Below are positions 12,501 to 20,990 of a DNA stretch of 64,000 bases, in pieces. This DNA comes from Chaetoderma sp. LZ-2023a (Eukaryota > Mollusca > Caudofoveata > Chaetodermatida > Chaetodermatidae). Numbering within the stretch: position 1 is the stretch's first letter; every line of letters begins with the position of its first letter. The stretch lies in contig CM067367.1 of NCBI GenBank assembly GCA_034401795.1, positions 37,292,668 through 37,356,667 of the forward strand, written 5' to 3'. The notes beneath the pieces are model-generated. The model made no database searches. It saw only the letters and a program-made list of their open reading frames with translations, and was not told the origin of the DNA. The translations under genes were made by a program, and so were the position numbers.

Positions 12501-13154
12501 GAACGTGGGTGGGGATTTTCTATGACGCGTCATCGACCGATCAATCTAGTTGCGAATTGCAATTGAAATTAGTTTTGGTCTACATCTTTCATACAACATA
12601 TAGCGGTACTGGCACTGCACCACGCTACAGTGTAACTTTCCTACAATACAATGGCTGTCATGGGCGTCTTAACATGTTTGAGAGCCACTGGATAATGGAC
12701 AGTTTAATATATTATTATGTAATTTCATATATTAATTTTGCATCGGGCAAATAGCGAAAACTAAATGTATTTCACAGCTATTTGAGAGCATCTAGATTTC
12801 AAAATTTGCCGGGGGAGGACCTCCGTCTCGAGACATGGGACCCCCTCCCAGAATCACCTCTCAATTCGAACCCTCTTCAACAGAATCCTGGATCCATCAT
12901 CGAGCTGTTCTATCATTCTTCTTGCTTTCTCTTGCAATGATTACAGGGTTTCATGACAAGAGTGTAAGAACTGTGTGTGGGTGTGCATGCATGCATGCAT
13001 GCATGCGTGCGTGCGTGCATGCGTGCGTGCGTGCGTGTATGTGCACGTGTATGTGTGCATTGTGTGCATTCATGTGTGTGGCACAAGTAAATAACTACTC
13101 ACTTCCAGTCCATCTCCTCCACTGCCTGGGCAAGCTCAGGCATAAGGCCCATCT
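1369..13154 (-). CDS. DDX1: ATP-dependent RNA helicase DDX1 (partial, eight coding exons)
   Basis: DDX1 is a DEAD-box RNA helicase that acts with RTCB in the tRNA-ligase complex and in RNA processing and double-strand-break responses. Exons were rebuilt on the minus strand: 13103-13154, 11381-11444, 10795-10824, 9555-9651, 8647-8694, 5934-6020, 3804-3964 and 1369-1441. All introns are GT-AG and every phase joins correctly, giving 612 coding bases. The product has the N-terminal [16 protein letters not shown] block, LPTDVQ (Q motif), [10 protein letters not shown] (Walker A), then a SPRY domain with [10 protein letters not shown] and [16 protein letters not shown] domain placed between motifs I and Ia is diagnostic of DDX1. 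About 203 of some 740 residues are present. The start exon was not found upstream, and motifs Ia to VI must lie left of position 1. No stop or frameshift was seen, so the gene looks functional. Confidence 0.95.
2257..2604 (+). mobile_element. MITE with GGATCC-type termini, copy 2
   Basis: It starts aggatccatttctagctata and ends gtgacagattggatcca. It has the central hairpin at 2365-2440. At about 348 bp it is the most compact copy, and it lies in a DDX1 intron. Order and orientation match the copies at 6082 and 13252 and, reversed, the copy at 51. Confidence 0.75.
2655..2750 (+). repeat. Degenerate (CA)n / CACG microsatellite
   Basis: A run of CA dinucleotides interrupted by CGCA and ACAAA units lies just inside a DDX1 intron. 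The short open frames across it are artefacts of the repeat. Confidence 0.85.
3028..3172 (-). repeat. Dispersed repeat, pair member 1
   Basis: The stretch from ctagaggccggggtct to gctcgacaaaaa is matched at 4378-4522 (ctagaggccagggcct to gctcaacaaaaa), with shared aacatttacctaattc and a GCTT-rich end. The two are diverged copies of a family I do not recognise, both in a DDX1 intron. Confidence 0.6.
3361..3424 (+). repeat. Degenerate copy of the A-family hairpin
   Basis: It starts aagctgttga and ends aagtttcaaaatattcaac, the arms of the hairpin found in the GGATCC-type MITEs, but with the left arm eroded. Confidence 0.5.
3507..3724 (+). mobile_element. piggyBac-type MITE, 218 bp, copy 1
   Basis: It is flanked by ataa (a TTAA variant) on the left and TTAA on the right, with termini CCCTTTCATG and AAATTTAAGGG. 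The centre is a hairpin: ccactggaatgactggctcg and cgagccagttatcccagtag, flanked by a second inverted pair built on ttggcctgcaaatg. Its length is exactly that of the copies at 8825 and 63383. TTAA targets and CCCTTT ends are the piggyBac signature. No transposase is present. Confidence 0.8.
3804..3964 (-). CDS. DDX1: DDX1 exon, SPRY core
   Basis: Acceptor CCTCTCAG, donor GCGAG|GTATG. It encodes [19 protein letters not shown], then [19 protein letters not shown] and [10 protein letters not shown], the most conserved part of the DDX1 SPRY domain. The 161-bp exon begins with two bases of a codon and ends in phase 0. A piggyBac-type MITE ends 79 bp beyond its donor. Confidence 0.96.
4055..4200 (+). 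repeat. Short interspersed repeat, tatagtacagctcat head
   Basis: A second member of the family at 780, diverged by insertions, ending in ctgttgaatatttggaacat. It lies in a DDX1 intron. Confidence 0.45.
4378..4522 (-). repeat. Dispersed repeat, pair member 2
   Basis: Matches 3028-3172 in the same orientation. The open frame across it (4207-4437, minus) shares a short peptide with the frame over the first copy, but I see no known domain and treat both as repeat-derived. Confidence 0.55.
4607..4790 (+). mobile_element. Eroded piggyBac-type MITE
   Basis: It retains ggaatgactag, gagccagtcaattgagg and a terminal ggctggcttgaccattaag, all family features. The central hairpin is broken and the left end is lost. 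It lies in a DDX1 intron. Confidence 0.5.
5262..5861. mobile_element. Possible MITE with long imperfect inverted ends
   Basis: The left end reads acctttcccagatt and the right end, reversed, acctttcccacatt. A further inverted pair inside (tcatacatcattggaaagc near 5440, ctttccaatgatgtat near 5665) supports a foldback structure. The span ends 73 bp from the 5934-6020 exon. No target duplication is evident, so the assignment is tentative. Confidence 0.4.
5934..6020 (-). CDS. DDX1: DDX1 exon, start of the SPRY domain
   Basis: Acceptor CTATTGCAG, donor GGAG|GTAAGT (perfect consensus). It encodes [18 protein letters not shown] and [10 protein letters not shown] plus one base completing Gly in the next exon. 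This is the first strand region of the SPRY fold. Confidence 0.94.
6082..7163 (+). mobile_element. MITE with GGATCC-type termini, copy 3 (enlarged by insertions)
   Basis: It starts agagggatac and ends cggatccctct. It shows three diverged repeats of tagctatnccntgcccat, the caatttatatactttgaa motif and the hairpin at 6294-6370. A second inverted pair at 6380-6470 and an insertion at 6894-7145 explain the extra length. It lies in a DDX1 intron. Confidence 0.65.
6894..7145. mobile_element. 252-bp insertion inside the MITE
   Basis: acagag occurs immediately before (6888-6893) and after (7146-7151), and the host MITE sequence resumes correctly afterwards. The insert is rich in ggggg and aaattggggaaaa motifs and ends tcacccctgt, partly inverted to taggggtaggg near its start. 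It could be a hAT-like MITE with an eroded 8-bp target duplication. Confidence 0.5.
7668..7893 (+). mobile_element. piggyBac-type MITE, left end eroded
   Basis: Its right terminus reads ccattaaaggg followed by TTAA. The left end retains aatggtcaagccggccaaaa but lacks CCCTTT. The central hairpin has arms ccactggaatgactggctcg and gacagtcattccagtgg. Intronic in DDX1. Confidence 0.7.
8110..8265. repeat. Near-perfect 76-bp foldback with 4-nt loop
   Basis: Arms 8110-8185 and 8190-8265 are reverse complements with only a few mismatches, around the loop tacc. A transcript would form one long hairpin. It lies in a DDX1 intron, so it is transcribed with the gene. It shares no sequence with the MITE families here. 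It may be a young foldback transposon or an inverted duplication. Confidence 0.85.
8647..8694 (-). CDS. DDX1: DDX1 exon leading into the SPRY domain
   Basis: Acceptor AATTACAG, donor GG|GTGAGT. It encodes [15 protein letters not shown] plus one base, matching the linker just before the SPRY insertion. A 218-bp piggyBac-type MITE (8825-9042) sits 130 bp upstream of its acceptor. Confidence 0.92.
8825..9042 (+). mobile_element. piggyBac-type MITE, 218 bp, copy 2
   Basis: Left flank ataa, terminus CCCTTTAACAC; right terminus GTGTTAAAGGG, flank TTAA. The hairpin arms are ccactggaatgactggctt and agccagttattccagtgg. The length equals the copies at 3507 and 63383. Intronic in DDX1, just upstream of the exon at 8647. 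Confidence 0.82.
9091..9466 (-). mobile_element. MITE with AATGGACC-type termini, copy 2
   Basis: This is the reverse-oriented counterpart of 886-1281, ending aatggaacggtccatt. The hairpin at 9261-9338 has arms ctgttgaatattttgaaact and agttacaaaatattcaacag. It lies 23 bp from the ATT microsatellite that follows a DDX1 donor. Confidence 0.72.
9489..9546 (+). repeat. (ATT)n microsatellite beside a DDX1 splice donor
   Basis: About 17 ATT units. On the coding strand it is (AAT)n starting directly after the GTAAGATC donor of the exon at 9555. Confidence 0.95.
9555..9651 (-). CDS. DDX1: DDX1 exon after motif I
   Basis: Acceptor TTGATAG, donor A|GTAAGATC. It encodes [17 protein letters not shown] followed by a low-complexity [15 protein letters not shown] linker. 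The donor is followed eight bases later by an (AAT)n microsatellite (9489-9546), and a MITE ends at 9466, so the intron start is crowded with repeats. Confidence 0.93.
10343..10473 (+). repeat. 19-bp minisatellite, seven units
   Basis: The unit is gcccttctccctaaggcag. The first four units carry CCC and the last three CCA at the same position, so the array grew from both variants in blocks. It is intronic in DDX1. Confidence 0.95.
10600..10780 (+). mobile_element. piggyBac-type MITE, ends eroded
   Basis: The hairpin arms tactggaatgactggctcg and cgaacctgtcatttcagta, the outer ggccaagagaagac and a distal ggccggcttaaccattaatgg identify the family. Both CCCTTT termini are mutated. It lies 15 bp from the Walker A exon's donor. 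Confidence 0.6.
10795..10824 (-). CDS. DDX1: DDX1 30-bp exon encoding Walker A
   Basis: Acceptor CTTCAG, donor GGG|GTATGT. Exactly ten codons, [10 protein letters not shown], make up motif I (the ATP-phosphate loop). Both ends are phase 0, so skipping it would preserve the frame but remove the ATP-binding loop. The exon is too short for most gene finders. Confidence 0.93.
11075..11157 (+). mobile_element. Partial GGATCC-type MITE (3' end only)
   Basis: The gattgtgacgtcagc ... gagtgacagattggatccct stretch matches the 3' arm of the copies at 51, 2257 and 6082. The rest of the element is absent. Confidence 0.6.
11381..11444 (-). CDS. DDX1: DDX1 exon (Q motif)
   Basis: Acceptor TTTTTCAG, donor ATG|GTACGT. 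It encodes [21 protein letters not shown]. The PTDVQ stretch is the Q motif that recognises adenine in DEAD-box helicases. It joins in phase to the 30-bp Walker A exon. Confidence 0.93.
11503..11963. mobile_element. hAT-like MITE, 8-bp target duplication TATAGGAT
   Basis: TATAGGAT is present at 11495-11502 and 11964-11971. The ends are taggcttgcgcgattat and ataatcgcgtaaggcta, imperfect inverted repeats, followed inward by further GATTATT-rich palindromes. An internal segment (11630-11775) is the hairpin core of the piggyBac-type MITE, so that sequence entered this element secondarily or was captured. No transposase. Intronic in DDX1. Confidence 0.8.
12085..12500 (+). repeat. Tandem repeat of about 140 bp, three diverged units
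   Basis: The motif ttggacagaattcaatgaaa and its variants start near 12124, 12258 and 12407, each followed by aaatttggt, a gtgagttac/atgtggagtg block and a tttggcccc/ggttcaac segment. Units are clearly related but diverged. The family is unknown to me. Intronic in DDX1. Confidence 0.75.
12983..13078 (+). repeat. (GCAT)n/(GTGC)n microsatellite
   Basis: Tetranucleotide runs of GCAT then GTGC and GTGT end 25 bp before the DDX1 exon at 13103. The 108-aa frame over this tract and exon sequence is on the wrong strand and is not a gene. Confidence 0.9.
13103..13154 (-). CDS. DDX1: DDX1 exon (second coding exon; N-terminal block)
   Basis: The acceptor TTAACAG precedes AG-ATG-GGC and the donor is AA|GTGAGT. 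It encodes (E)[16 protein letters not shown] plus two bases of the next codon, which joins to an Asn codon. It starts with two bases of a codon, so a short first exon must supply the initiator and one base. An internal ATG is present, but the family starts a few residues earlier. Confidence 0.93.
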
Positions 13155-13251
13155 CTGTTAACAGAAGAAGGTAAGCGACAGATTAAAGTCATATTACTAT
13201 AATTTCAATCGATACATGTACATTGCGAAAAATACAAAACCCTCTCACAAC

Positions 13252-13520
13252 AGAGGGATCTAGTTCTAGCTATGCCCCGCTCACTTTGTACATGTCTCGG
13301 AATCAATTTATATACTTTGAACCCTGAATTACCAGAATACCAATTTTAAGGTAACTATACAGGAAAGCTGTTGAATAATTTGGAACTAATTTGACTGGGG
13401 GCTATTGCTGCCTATGGCAACAAAACCTCCCAGTAAAATTTAGCTTCAAAATATTCAACGCTATGTCTAGTAAATTGCAAATCCATCAAAGACATACAAT
13501 TTGCGCACTTGACAAATATT
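13252..13520 (+). mobile_element. MITE with GGATCC-type termini, copy 4 (3' end lost)
   Basis: It starts agagggatct with tagctatgccccgctcac, the caatttatatactttgaacc motif and a hairpin at 13366-13462, then caaagacatacaatttgcgc. The terminal inverted end is not recognisable. It begins 98 bp upstream of the DDX1 exon's acceptor. Confidence 0.6.
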
Positions 13521-13934
13521 TCGAGCTTAATTCTGACAAATACATTGTATCCATGCTGAAAATGTATGAACATGAACTTGACTGCCTTAAAGGTGAACGG
13601 TCATTATGAAAAAGAATTATTTTTAGCGAAAAAAAATAAGTGAATTAATTATTCATGTTTGCAATTTGTATCAAGTGTCCACCATATTGTTTTGCGGCAG
13701 CCATTTTCTTTTCCCCACATATCCAAACTAATAAGAGCTCATCAAATCTAAGTCTGTCCCCATTCTTGTTTTAATGCCTTGTGCGTAAGACATCTAGTGA
13801 GCAACCCCAATCACTGTTTCTAAAAATAAAATGCAGGGAAATCATGAACTGATGAGGCAATAGTGAAATAAATATCTTTATAATTACGCTCTATCCAATC
13901 CAGGATAAATATCCATTCAATATTGGATATAAAT

Positions 13935-14347
13935 TAGGGCTGTAGAAAACATTCGTTGGTTCGGAAAATCGCAAACCAAGGGAAGCCAAACCATGGCTCG
14001 GTTCGCATGCATGGGATGTGTGTGGTTAGTGAAGCAGAACCATACATAAATTTATAGACACGTAATCTCTGAATGTCCTCATGGGTGATTTACCCATATG
14101 ACCATGAATAGAACTTAGCTGACTATGAATCTTATATTATTTTCTAGCATTTGTTGTTAGAACGAGTCATTTGTGCATTTCTACTATTTAGCCAATAAAG
14201 CAACCTGCCTTTAAATGGTATTTTCTGCTAGGAGCAATTTGTGACACACATTAGCATATTAAAAAGGTTCATGAACCAGTTTGTGGTTCGGACAACTGTA
14301 TCGTGAACAGGTTCGGTTCATGAAAATCCTCACAAACCACAGCCCTA
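13935..14347. mobile_element. hAT-like MITE, 8-bp target duplication ATATAAAT
   Basis: ATATAAAT flanks both sides (13927-13934 and 14348-14355). The ends are tagggctgt and acagcccta, extended imperfectly by further gguttcg-like blocks (aaccaagg, ggttcggttcatg). 413 bp, no coding capacity. Confidence 0.85.
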
Positions 14348-14459
14348 ATATAAATGTGTGGTTATTCTCTCAACAGACACGCCATTGAAGAGGGCCATGG
14401 AGGTGACTACATGTATGCCACAATGACCACATCCCTATCCACCTGCTCCCTTATGGTCA

Positions 14460-14950
14460 CCTTATGGCACAACCGAGTAGTCTCTAGAAACCATTTGGAA
14501 ATGGCATCTTTTGATGTTCAACAATGGGGTGCTAAATGACATAAAGACAAGGAAGATGGGGGTCATCCTCCATTCTTCTATACGCTGCTTATAACAGATT
14601 ACTGCTCGGTCAGGACACCAAGTCTTAGCACCTGGGTCAAATCTAGTGACCAATTCTTGTCCACGAATATCAGTCTAGGAGGTAAGCGCAGGCCTAGCCC
14701 TGTAACGAGAAAGCAGGCTTGTTCTGCAGAAAGTACCTAAATTCCACTTCTTTGTCTAGCAGAAGTGGCTGCTACCAGAAATACTGCTGCAAGAGTAAAA
14801 TGTGTCATAGGAACAGATGCCAATGCCTCAAAAGGAGGTTCAGTGAAAGTCTGCATACTAGAGATAAACTCCATGCAAGGATAACTTGTGGTTCTCTTGG
14901 TCATACATTTTCCATGCCTTTGATCATTCTGGAAAACCGTGATCTTCACT
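14460..14950 (-). pseudogene. Tyrosine-recombinase relic (DIRS type)
   Basis: Two minus-strand frames in the right order show family blocks: first (14949 to 14737) PFEALASVPMTHFTL then VFLVAATSARQRSGI, which carries the first catalytic Arg, then (14653 to 14462) TWCPDRAVICYKQRIEEWR. These align with PFEPISTISLKLLTL, VFLVASASARRRSEI and LWCPVRALKVYRHR in the better copy at 20113. The two frames are separated by a frameshift and the C-terminal HxxR and Tyr region is missing. No reverse transcriptase was seen beside it. Confidence 0.7.
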
Positions 14951-15160
14951 TTCCCTAACAGTCAAGCAAGGAATCATTCGATAAGGCCCTATCCAGCTAT
15001 CGAGTTTGGGTGAAAGCCATGAGTATGAAAACGAGTCTGTAAGGAAATTTTTTACCTGCCCGGAATATTTGCTGCTTTCCGAGTTATTTCTTTCTCTATA
15101 CACCAACAAATTAGTGTCCATGTAAGTGATTTCATCATTCATAGAGCTGGCTGATGTCAT

Positions 15161-17320
15161 TTCACCATGGCGGATTTACAGGAATTTCATTCATAAAATC
15201 AATAGTAGTGAATATCCCGGTGTAAGAATTCGTTAAAACCACTCAGCCAAAGGAGGTTTCTTTTCCAACTGGCCCGCCAACATAAGAAGGGAACTTAATC
15301 ATTTTCATTTCTCGGTTGTTCAAGCGAATATCTTATTCTGTGTTGGATTATTTTATGTTGGTCGCAATCTAATGGAAATAATGACAATGTTTGGATTGAG
15401 AGTTCATTGCATAGCGGGATTGTGTTTGTAGCACATTCTTGAATTTTTTGCATTGTGCCAGTGGTGTCACGTTTGGAATCCTAATTAAACATAGTACAAA
15501 CTCGAATTGACAAAGGATTAGTTGTCACAAAGCAGAAATTTTGATTTTCAAACTATTCAATCTTAACCTTGATCTTGCACAGCTTCTTACATCATGTAAA
15601 ATTCACAGCTTGTCAAATCATATTTGCCGAGAGTTTTTCTTGGGCAATTTGTTGGTATTTCACCAACACATAGCAAATGTTTACCCACTAGATGATAATA
15701 AGGTCAAGTCACCATATTTTGAGCTACATGTATGACGATTTTACAGACGGTTTTTCAATTTTCATAATGGTTTTTAAACCGTCGCCATAAAAACCTGTGA
15801 GATGGTGTGAAATCGTTATACCGCCCAGCCATATTGCTTATCCTCAGATGTGTAACGGATTAAGCATATTGAGATAACAGTTTTAACGATTGATGCGCGG
15901 ATTTGGTAATTGTAAGTTTGGGTGACAAAATAATTAACATGTAGATCTAGGCACGCAGGTTGGTAGCATGAAATTTCAGGACTCTACGATCTGTCTGAGG
16001 CCCTTCAAGTTATTAAGTATAAAACATATATAGTGTTGAATTGCTACAACTATTTAACATTTGGCGAGACCTGCTACATTATCACTGGTGCGATGACTGT
16101 CAAGAGTCAAGCCGCTAAATATGGCTGCGACACAGTTCGTGACGATTTGTCAGAATATTGTGTATAGGAGTCTAATGAAACTTGCAAGGTACTACTGACA
16201 GCTCGCTATCTACAAAGATTATACTCATCTGAACTTTAGAAATTATAAATGAAATGTATCGAATGCCAACAGCAAGGAAATCATTAAATTAAAATCTGTA
16301 AGGTTGTACAGTAATGTATACATTTAGAGACTTAAAGGAAGGGAAGAGGGAACAATTTAACAACATTTAACAAATGATGTTTATTGGTAATTTCATACAA
16401 TATTAAACAAACTAGCATCGGTACAAAGTGGAAATGAATCAGGATTATTTGAGAAAAAGCATTTACTAAATCTAGGAGCGCTTAACAAATCCAATTAGTA
16501 ACGTTGCTGGTGCTTAGCACCCCACCGTGTGTCAACTGTGTGTGCAGGTATACCGCATAGTCCTACCTGAATATAACGAGAGCGCACCTGAATATAGTTT
16601 TGTAAGCGGTATGAATAGTATTCTCTATAGGCGGTGATGTACAGCGATTACTGTTAATTCACTACTGATCCTTTTGAAAACAGTATATTTGAGTCACTTC
16701 TTCTGGTGGAGTCACTTCTTCTGGTGGAAGCAACAAGTGTCGGTCAAATGATTTCAAAATACACTGCTGGTTTCCAAGGTCACAACATGATTCCTACTGA
16801 ATATTTTGAAATTTGTGTGACTGAATGCAGATCCTGTCTTCAGAAACAACGGCTTTCAGTCAAATTGTTTTAAAATTAAAGTTTTAAAAGTATTTTACCT
16901 GTATAACGTAGTGGCTAATCAGCTTATCTCAAATATAACTGAGCTTATATTGACCAGGTGTAGCGGGAATTATTTAGTCGCTCTGCATAGACCAGAGCAC
17001 ATAGGACCAGCTGCATCACTAATTGGTTCCCGCCAGAATGACATAAATGGTATTTACATGTAGCTGCTTTTTTCCCAAATTATTCAGATTTATTTCTGTT
17101 TTTTTACTGGTGACTATAGGTTGACTATATATAAAGCTGTCATTCAACATGTTCAAGAGCATATGTTAGTTCCCTGGTCCTTTCCTTTAAATAGCACACC
17201 TTGAAAAGGTAATTAGACAAAATAAATCTTAACGTATGATGACACTTATCGATCTTATCCCTAATTCAATTTCACAACTAAACATTAATATTAATTTATA
17301 CAGAATGAAATCATATGTTA
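15161..17320. other. Mostly unassigned interval upstream of DDX1
   Basis: No convincing gene. It holds an 18-bp direct duplication (gagtcacttcttctggtg) at 16691-16728 and a degenerate A-family hairpin at 16791-16886. The missing first exon of DDX1 and its promoter may lie here, but I found no ATG-exon with the required phase. A plus-strand ATG at 16121 opens a 22-codon frame ending at a possible donor (AAG|GTACT at 16190); it is unsupported. Confidence 0.4.
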
Positions 17321-17324
17321 AGAC

Positions 17325-17594
<270 letters not shown>

Positions 17595-17639
17595 TTTTCA
17601 GATTCAAATGGTTAATAAGTTGCAAAAACACCCAACCAC

Positions 17640-18820
17640 CACCAAGTAAGTCATGGGATTGTGGTGGTTACTTACAAGGAAAACACTACATACTAGTAGG
17701 GGAACGCACCTAGTGAGAATGGCTAACTTAACTGTAGGTCAAGGCCTAAGGAAGCAACAACTTCCAGTCAAATTAGTTTCAAATTATTCAACAGCTTACC
17801 TGTATGGTTGCTTTTATACCACATTGTCAAGCTATAGATGGCACCTCTATGACTGAGCACATATACCGAGGCAGACACGCCCAGGTTTTTCTGATTGGTT
17901 GAAAAGTAAATCATGACAGCCATCATAGTGTGTAGAAATGTACCAACTTTTAGCTACTAAAGCCTGAATATCTTTCTTTGACGGGATGATACAAAGCTTA
18001 AAATTCCATACATAGTTTATGAGTGGCCTATTAGATCATCTGTATAGTGCATAGATATCATGAGATGAGGTTAGTTATCCTTTAAAAAAATTAAAATCTC
18101 TCAGCTTCCTTTTGTAAATTGGTAATTATGATATTGAAAAGGAACATAAAGCCTACCAGAAAACGGGAAAAAAATACTGAAATTTATATTGTATGGGCCT
18201 GTTTGAAACGGCCTTGTGGGTAAATAAAAATCGCTCTAGATCGGAAAACTTACATAAGCAGCCCAAGTCAGTTTCACGCTTTGCGAGAAATAAATTATTG
18301 CTATGGCAACGTATCTGCTATGCTAATTGGGACAGCAACTGGTAGATGTTGTCTGATGCGAAAACTGGGTTGGTTTACAACATTTCCTTACAAGTTATTG
18401 TCATTTTTATCATGGGTAAAAAACGTTATATAAGTGGGAAAACATTTTTTTCACTACACTGACATGAAAATGCATAAAATAATCAATTTTCCAGCCGCAT
18501 CTTTTTAAAATTTACAGTTGTGGTGTAAAAATACTGTATCTATTTAAAGACATGATTTGTTGACGTCACCTAAGCGACACGCACGTGAGGACGTCAAAAG
18601 TACATACAATCACATGAGCCTCGAAAACACGTTACTGGAGGATATACATGTAGCAGTGTTTTAACCATATTTCGTGACAAACTGAAAGCCCATAGTAATG
18701 CTACGGAAGGGCGTAGAATTAAGATATAGCCATCCACAATTCCATCATAAGACGTATCTTTATCCAGACACCACCTGGGCGTGATGTGATGTTCAGCGTG
18801 AATTTTGTCATTATCATAGA
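17640..18820. other. Unassigned sequence with a half A-family hairpin
   Basis: The right arm of the A-family hairpin is at 17756-17797 (cagtcaaattagtttcaaat). The remainder, including a GC-richer tgacgtcacc stretch at 18561, shows no reading frame or repeat I can support. Confidence 0.4.
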
Positions 18821-18829
18821 ATAATTTAT

Positions 18830-19820
18830 TGCTTTGTGACGATCAAGCTGCTAACAGGGACATATATCCTACAGAGCAATCGGACAAGATTTAATAAATA
18901 CAAGGTGCACCCTACATGCCCGATGTGTCAAGATGAGCCTGAATACCACTGCCATCTAATAACAAAGTGCTCTGCCTATGCCGACCAATATCAGATGTAT
19001 GTATTTAGAAGTTCGCAAAGTTCTTGACTGCTGTGATTGATTCTGATATGACACAGAAATGGATAGATGAACCAGCGATGCTGACACAGCTAATGATTGA
19101 GAGCTCAGGAGCAGGGTTTCGCATAAGGGCCCTTTTGAGGGTATAGACCCCAAAATGCAACTGGGGATGCCCAAAAGTTGTGATACTGGGTCCCATGGGA
19201 CCCCTGAAAATCTTGCATAATATTAATTTGTTTATAGTTTTTTGCACAAACATACCCACATAATCTAGCATGGAACCCCCATAATTCAGTTGTCACTTGT
19301 GCAACCACGGTACTCTATAATTCTAGCATGGATGAGAAAAACTGCATGGAAATTCCAAATTTCAGTTAGGGACCCCTAGATTTCAGGTTGGGACCCCTAG
19401 ATTTCTAGATGTTGAATCCCTGGGACCTCCACAATTTTAGATGCCATGAGAAACACTGCTCAGGAGTCCTAGCTGAGAGGTGCAAAGCTAACACCCTATT
19501 TGACATGATACAAGGGGTCGAGAGCTGCAGCCGTGACTATCTGTACAAAATACACACCAAAGGTTGCCGGCTGATGGATGCGCGATCATAAGATCAATGG
19601 GTCTCCTAGTTATTTCCAGCCCATACAGGAATGGCAGCTGTGCCGTAGTATTATCAATAAGGATGTCATTTCCCATGGTGTGAATGTGGATCCTGATGAC
19701 TATCAAACAACCTCTCGTGTATATGACAAAGGAAAAATGGAAGACTGAAGAAACTCGATGAATACCAGGACTACCTGAGTGTGCCTTATCCTAAACGCGG
19801 GAACACCTTCAACTGAACTG
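18830..19820 (+). mobile_element. LINE 3'-terminal fragment with C-terminal zinc motif
   Basis: The plus-strand frame has KLLTGTYILQSNRTRFNKY followed by CPMCQDEPEYHCHLITKC, the Cys/His cluster that ends the RT protein of many non-LTR retrotransposons. The same LLTGTYILQSN motif recurs in the LINE ending near 52230. After the hAT MITE at 19112-19458 the LINE sequence resumes exactly, and the copy ends in a short AACTGAACTG tail near 19816, typical of LINE 3' ends. Everything upstream is missing. Confidence 0.7.
19112..19458. mobile_element. hAT MITE, 8-bp target duplication CTCAGGAG
   Basis: CTCAGGAG flanks both sides (19104-19111 and 19459-19466) inside a LINE fragment. The ends are cagggtttcgcat and atgagaaacactg, matching the hAT CAG-GTTTC terminal pattern. 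The interior repeats tgggaccccta-ga-tttca blocks and contains an open frame with no known domain. A partial relative is at 33120-33257. Confidence 0.88.
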
Positions 19821-20018
19821 AACTGATGGTGGCCATTTTGAAGACCGAAAACCGAACTGCGAGGGCAGATATATATTGTAGTTGTTGTGTTCGGATATTC
19901 CTCCTCTTCATAGGATCACAATCTAGGCTGACATTCCAGCCGCTCAGTGTGTGATTTTACAGGTTCAGATAAATCGAATTGTATCGAATAACCGCTGATG
20001 TAATTTATTTAAAAAACC

Positions 20019-20112
20019 ATTTATTAGAATTTTTAGAAATGGTTACAGCTAGCCTAGACAACAATGAACCTGTCGACACAATATACTTAGACTTTAGGAA
20101 AGCATTTGACAG
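20019..20112 (+). pseudogene. LINE reverse-transcriptase fragment
   Basis: Translates to LEFLEMVTASLDNNEPVDT then IYLDFRKAFDS, the RT block with the first catalytic Asp. It breaks off directly into the tyrosine-recombinase element. The C-terminal end of a similar plus-strand LINE at 24641 may be the other half of this copy. Confidence 0.75.
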
Positions 20113-20990
20113 TTCCACAAACAAGACTGTCTGCCTGCTAACACTGTAAGAGGATATAGATTTTCTTTAGCATCTTCTCTTCCTTGTTTGTTGAACACTG
20201 AAGTTAAAGATACTAAGGTTCTTAATGGTTTCATCAGAGGTTTAGGTAATATTCGTCCTCCAGTTGCTAAACCTTTACCTTCCTGGAACTTGGCTCTGGT
20301 TCTTCAGGTTTTGGCAGGTCATCATTTCGAACCTATCTCTACGATTAGCTTGAAACTCTTAACTTTGAAGACCGTTTTTCTAGTTGCATCTGCTTCTGCA
20401 AGAAGACGATCCGAAATCCATGCTTTTTCCGCTGAAGAGGATAGGTTTATCGAATCTGGGGACGGTTTGGTTTTATATCCTATAAGGGATTTTTTATCAA
20501 AGACTCAATCAAACCATTTTCCAGCTAAAGCGATTATTTTAAAATCTTTAACCTCATTTTCTCTGTCTGACAGACTTTGGTGTCCTGTCAGAGCTCTAAA
20601 AGTTTACAGGCATCGTACTGATTATAAGAGATCCGATCCGTCCCGTTTCTGGGTTCCGTATGCGGAAGGGGTAGCCAGACCAGTCTCTAAGGCAACTATT
20701 GCCAGATGGATTTGAGACCATTTGCTTTTGCTATGGGATTGCTTCTCCTGAGCATATCAATCTTTCTAACATTAAAGCTCACGACGTTAGAGGGATGGCT
20801 ACCTCTTTTTCCCTTTTTGCTGGCTCTTCTGTAGACGAGGTTATGAAAGTTGCAGGATGGAAATTCGAATCTACTTTTACTACTTTTTATTTAAAAGATC
20901 AGAGCGCAGTGGCTTCCTTTTTTAGGAACATTATGATTTTAACTAAAAAGACTGAAGACCATTTACCAAGCACATCCCACCATTTTCGTT
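20113..20990 (+). pseudogene. DIRS-type tyrosine recombinase (one frameshift)
   Basis: This recombinase family integrates circular retroelement DNA. The first frame (to 20715) includes SWNLALVLQVLAGHHFEP, VFLVASASARRRSEI (catalytic Arg) and LWCPVRALKVYRHR. The frame shifts by one base near 20710 and continues as SNIKAHDVRGMATSF (His-x-x-Arg), VMKVAGW and TTFYLKDQ (catalytic Tyr). All R-H-R-W-Y positions are thus present. The RT and RNase H expected upstream are absent; a LINE fragment abuts instead, so the element is 5'-truncated. Confidence 0.85.

Noticed and set aside
12835-13161. 108-aa plus-strand frame rich in Cys, Ala and Met
   Set aside because: It runs over a GCAT/GTGC microsatellite and antisense across the DDX1 exon at 13103-13154.
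13661-13730. Minus-strand ATG-GCT-GCC near 13713 as first exon of DDX1
   Set aside because: The frame does not lead to a donor in the required phase and the peptide does not resemble the DDX1 N-terminus.
16121-16190. Plus-strand ATG with a 22-codon frame ending at a possible splice donor, in a head-to-head position to DDX1
   Set aside because: No downstream exon or recognisable protein; a frame this short can occur by chance.
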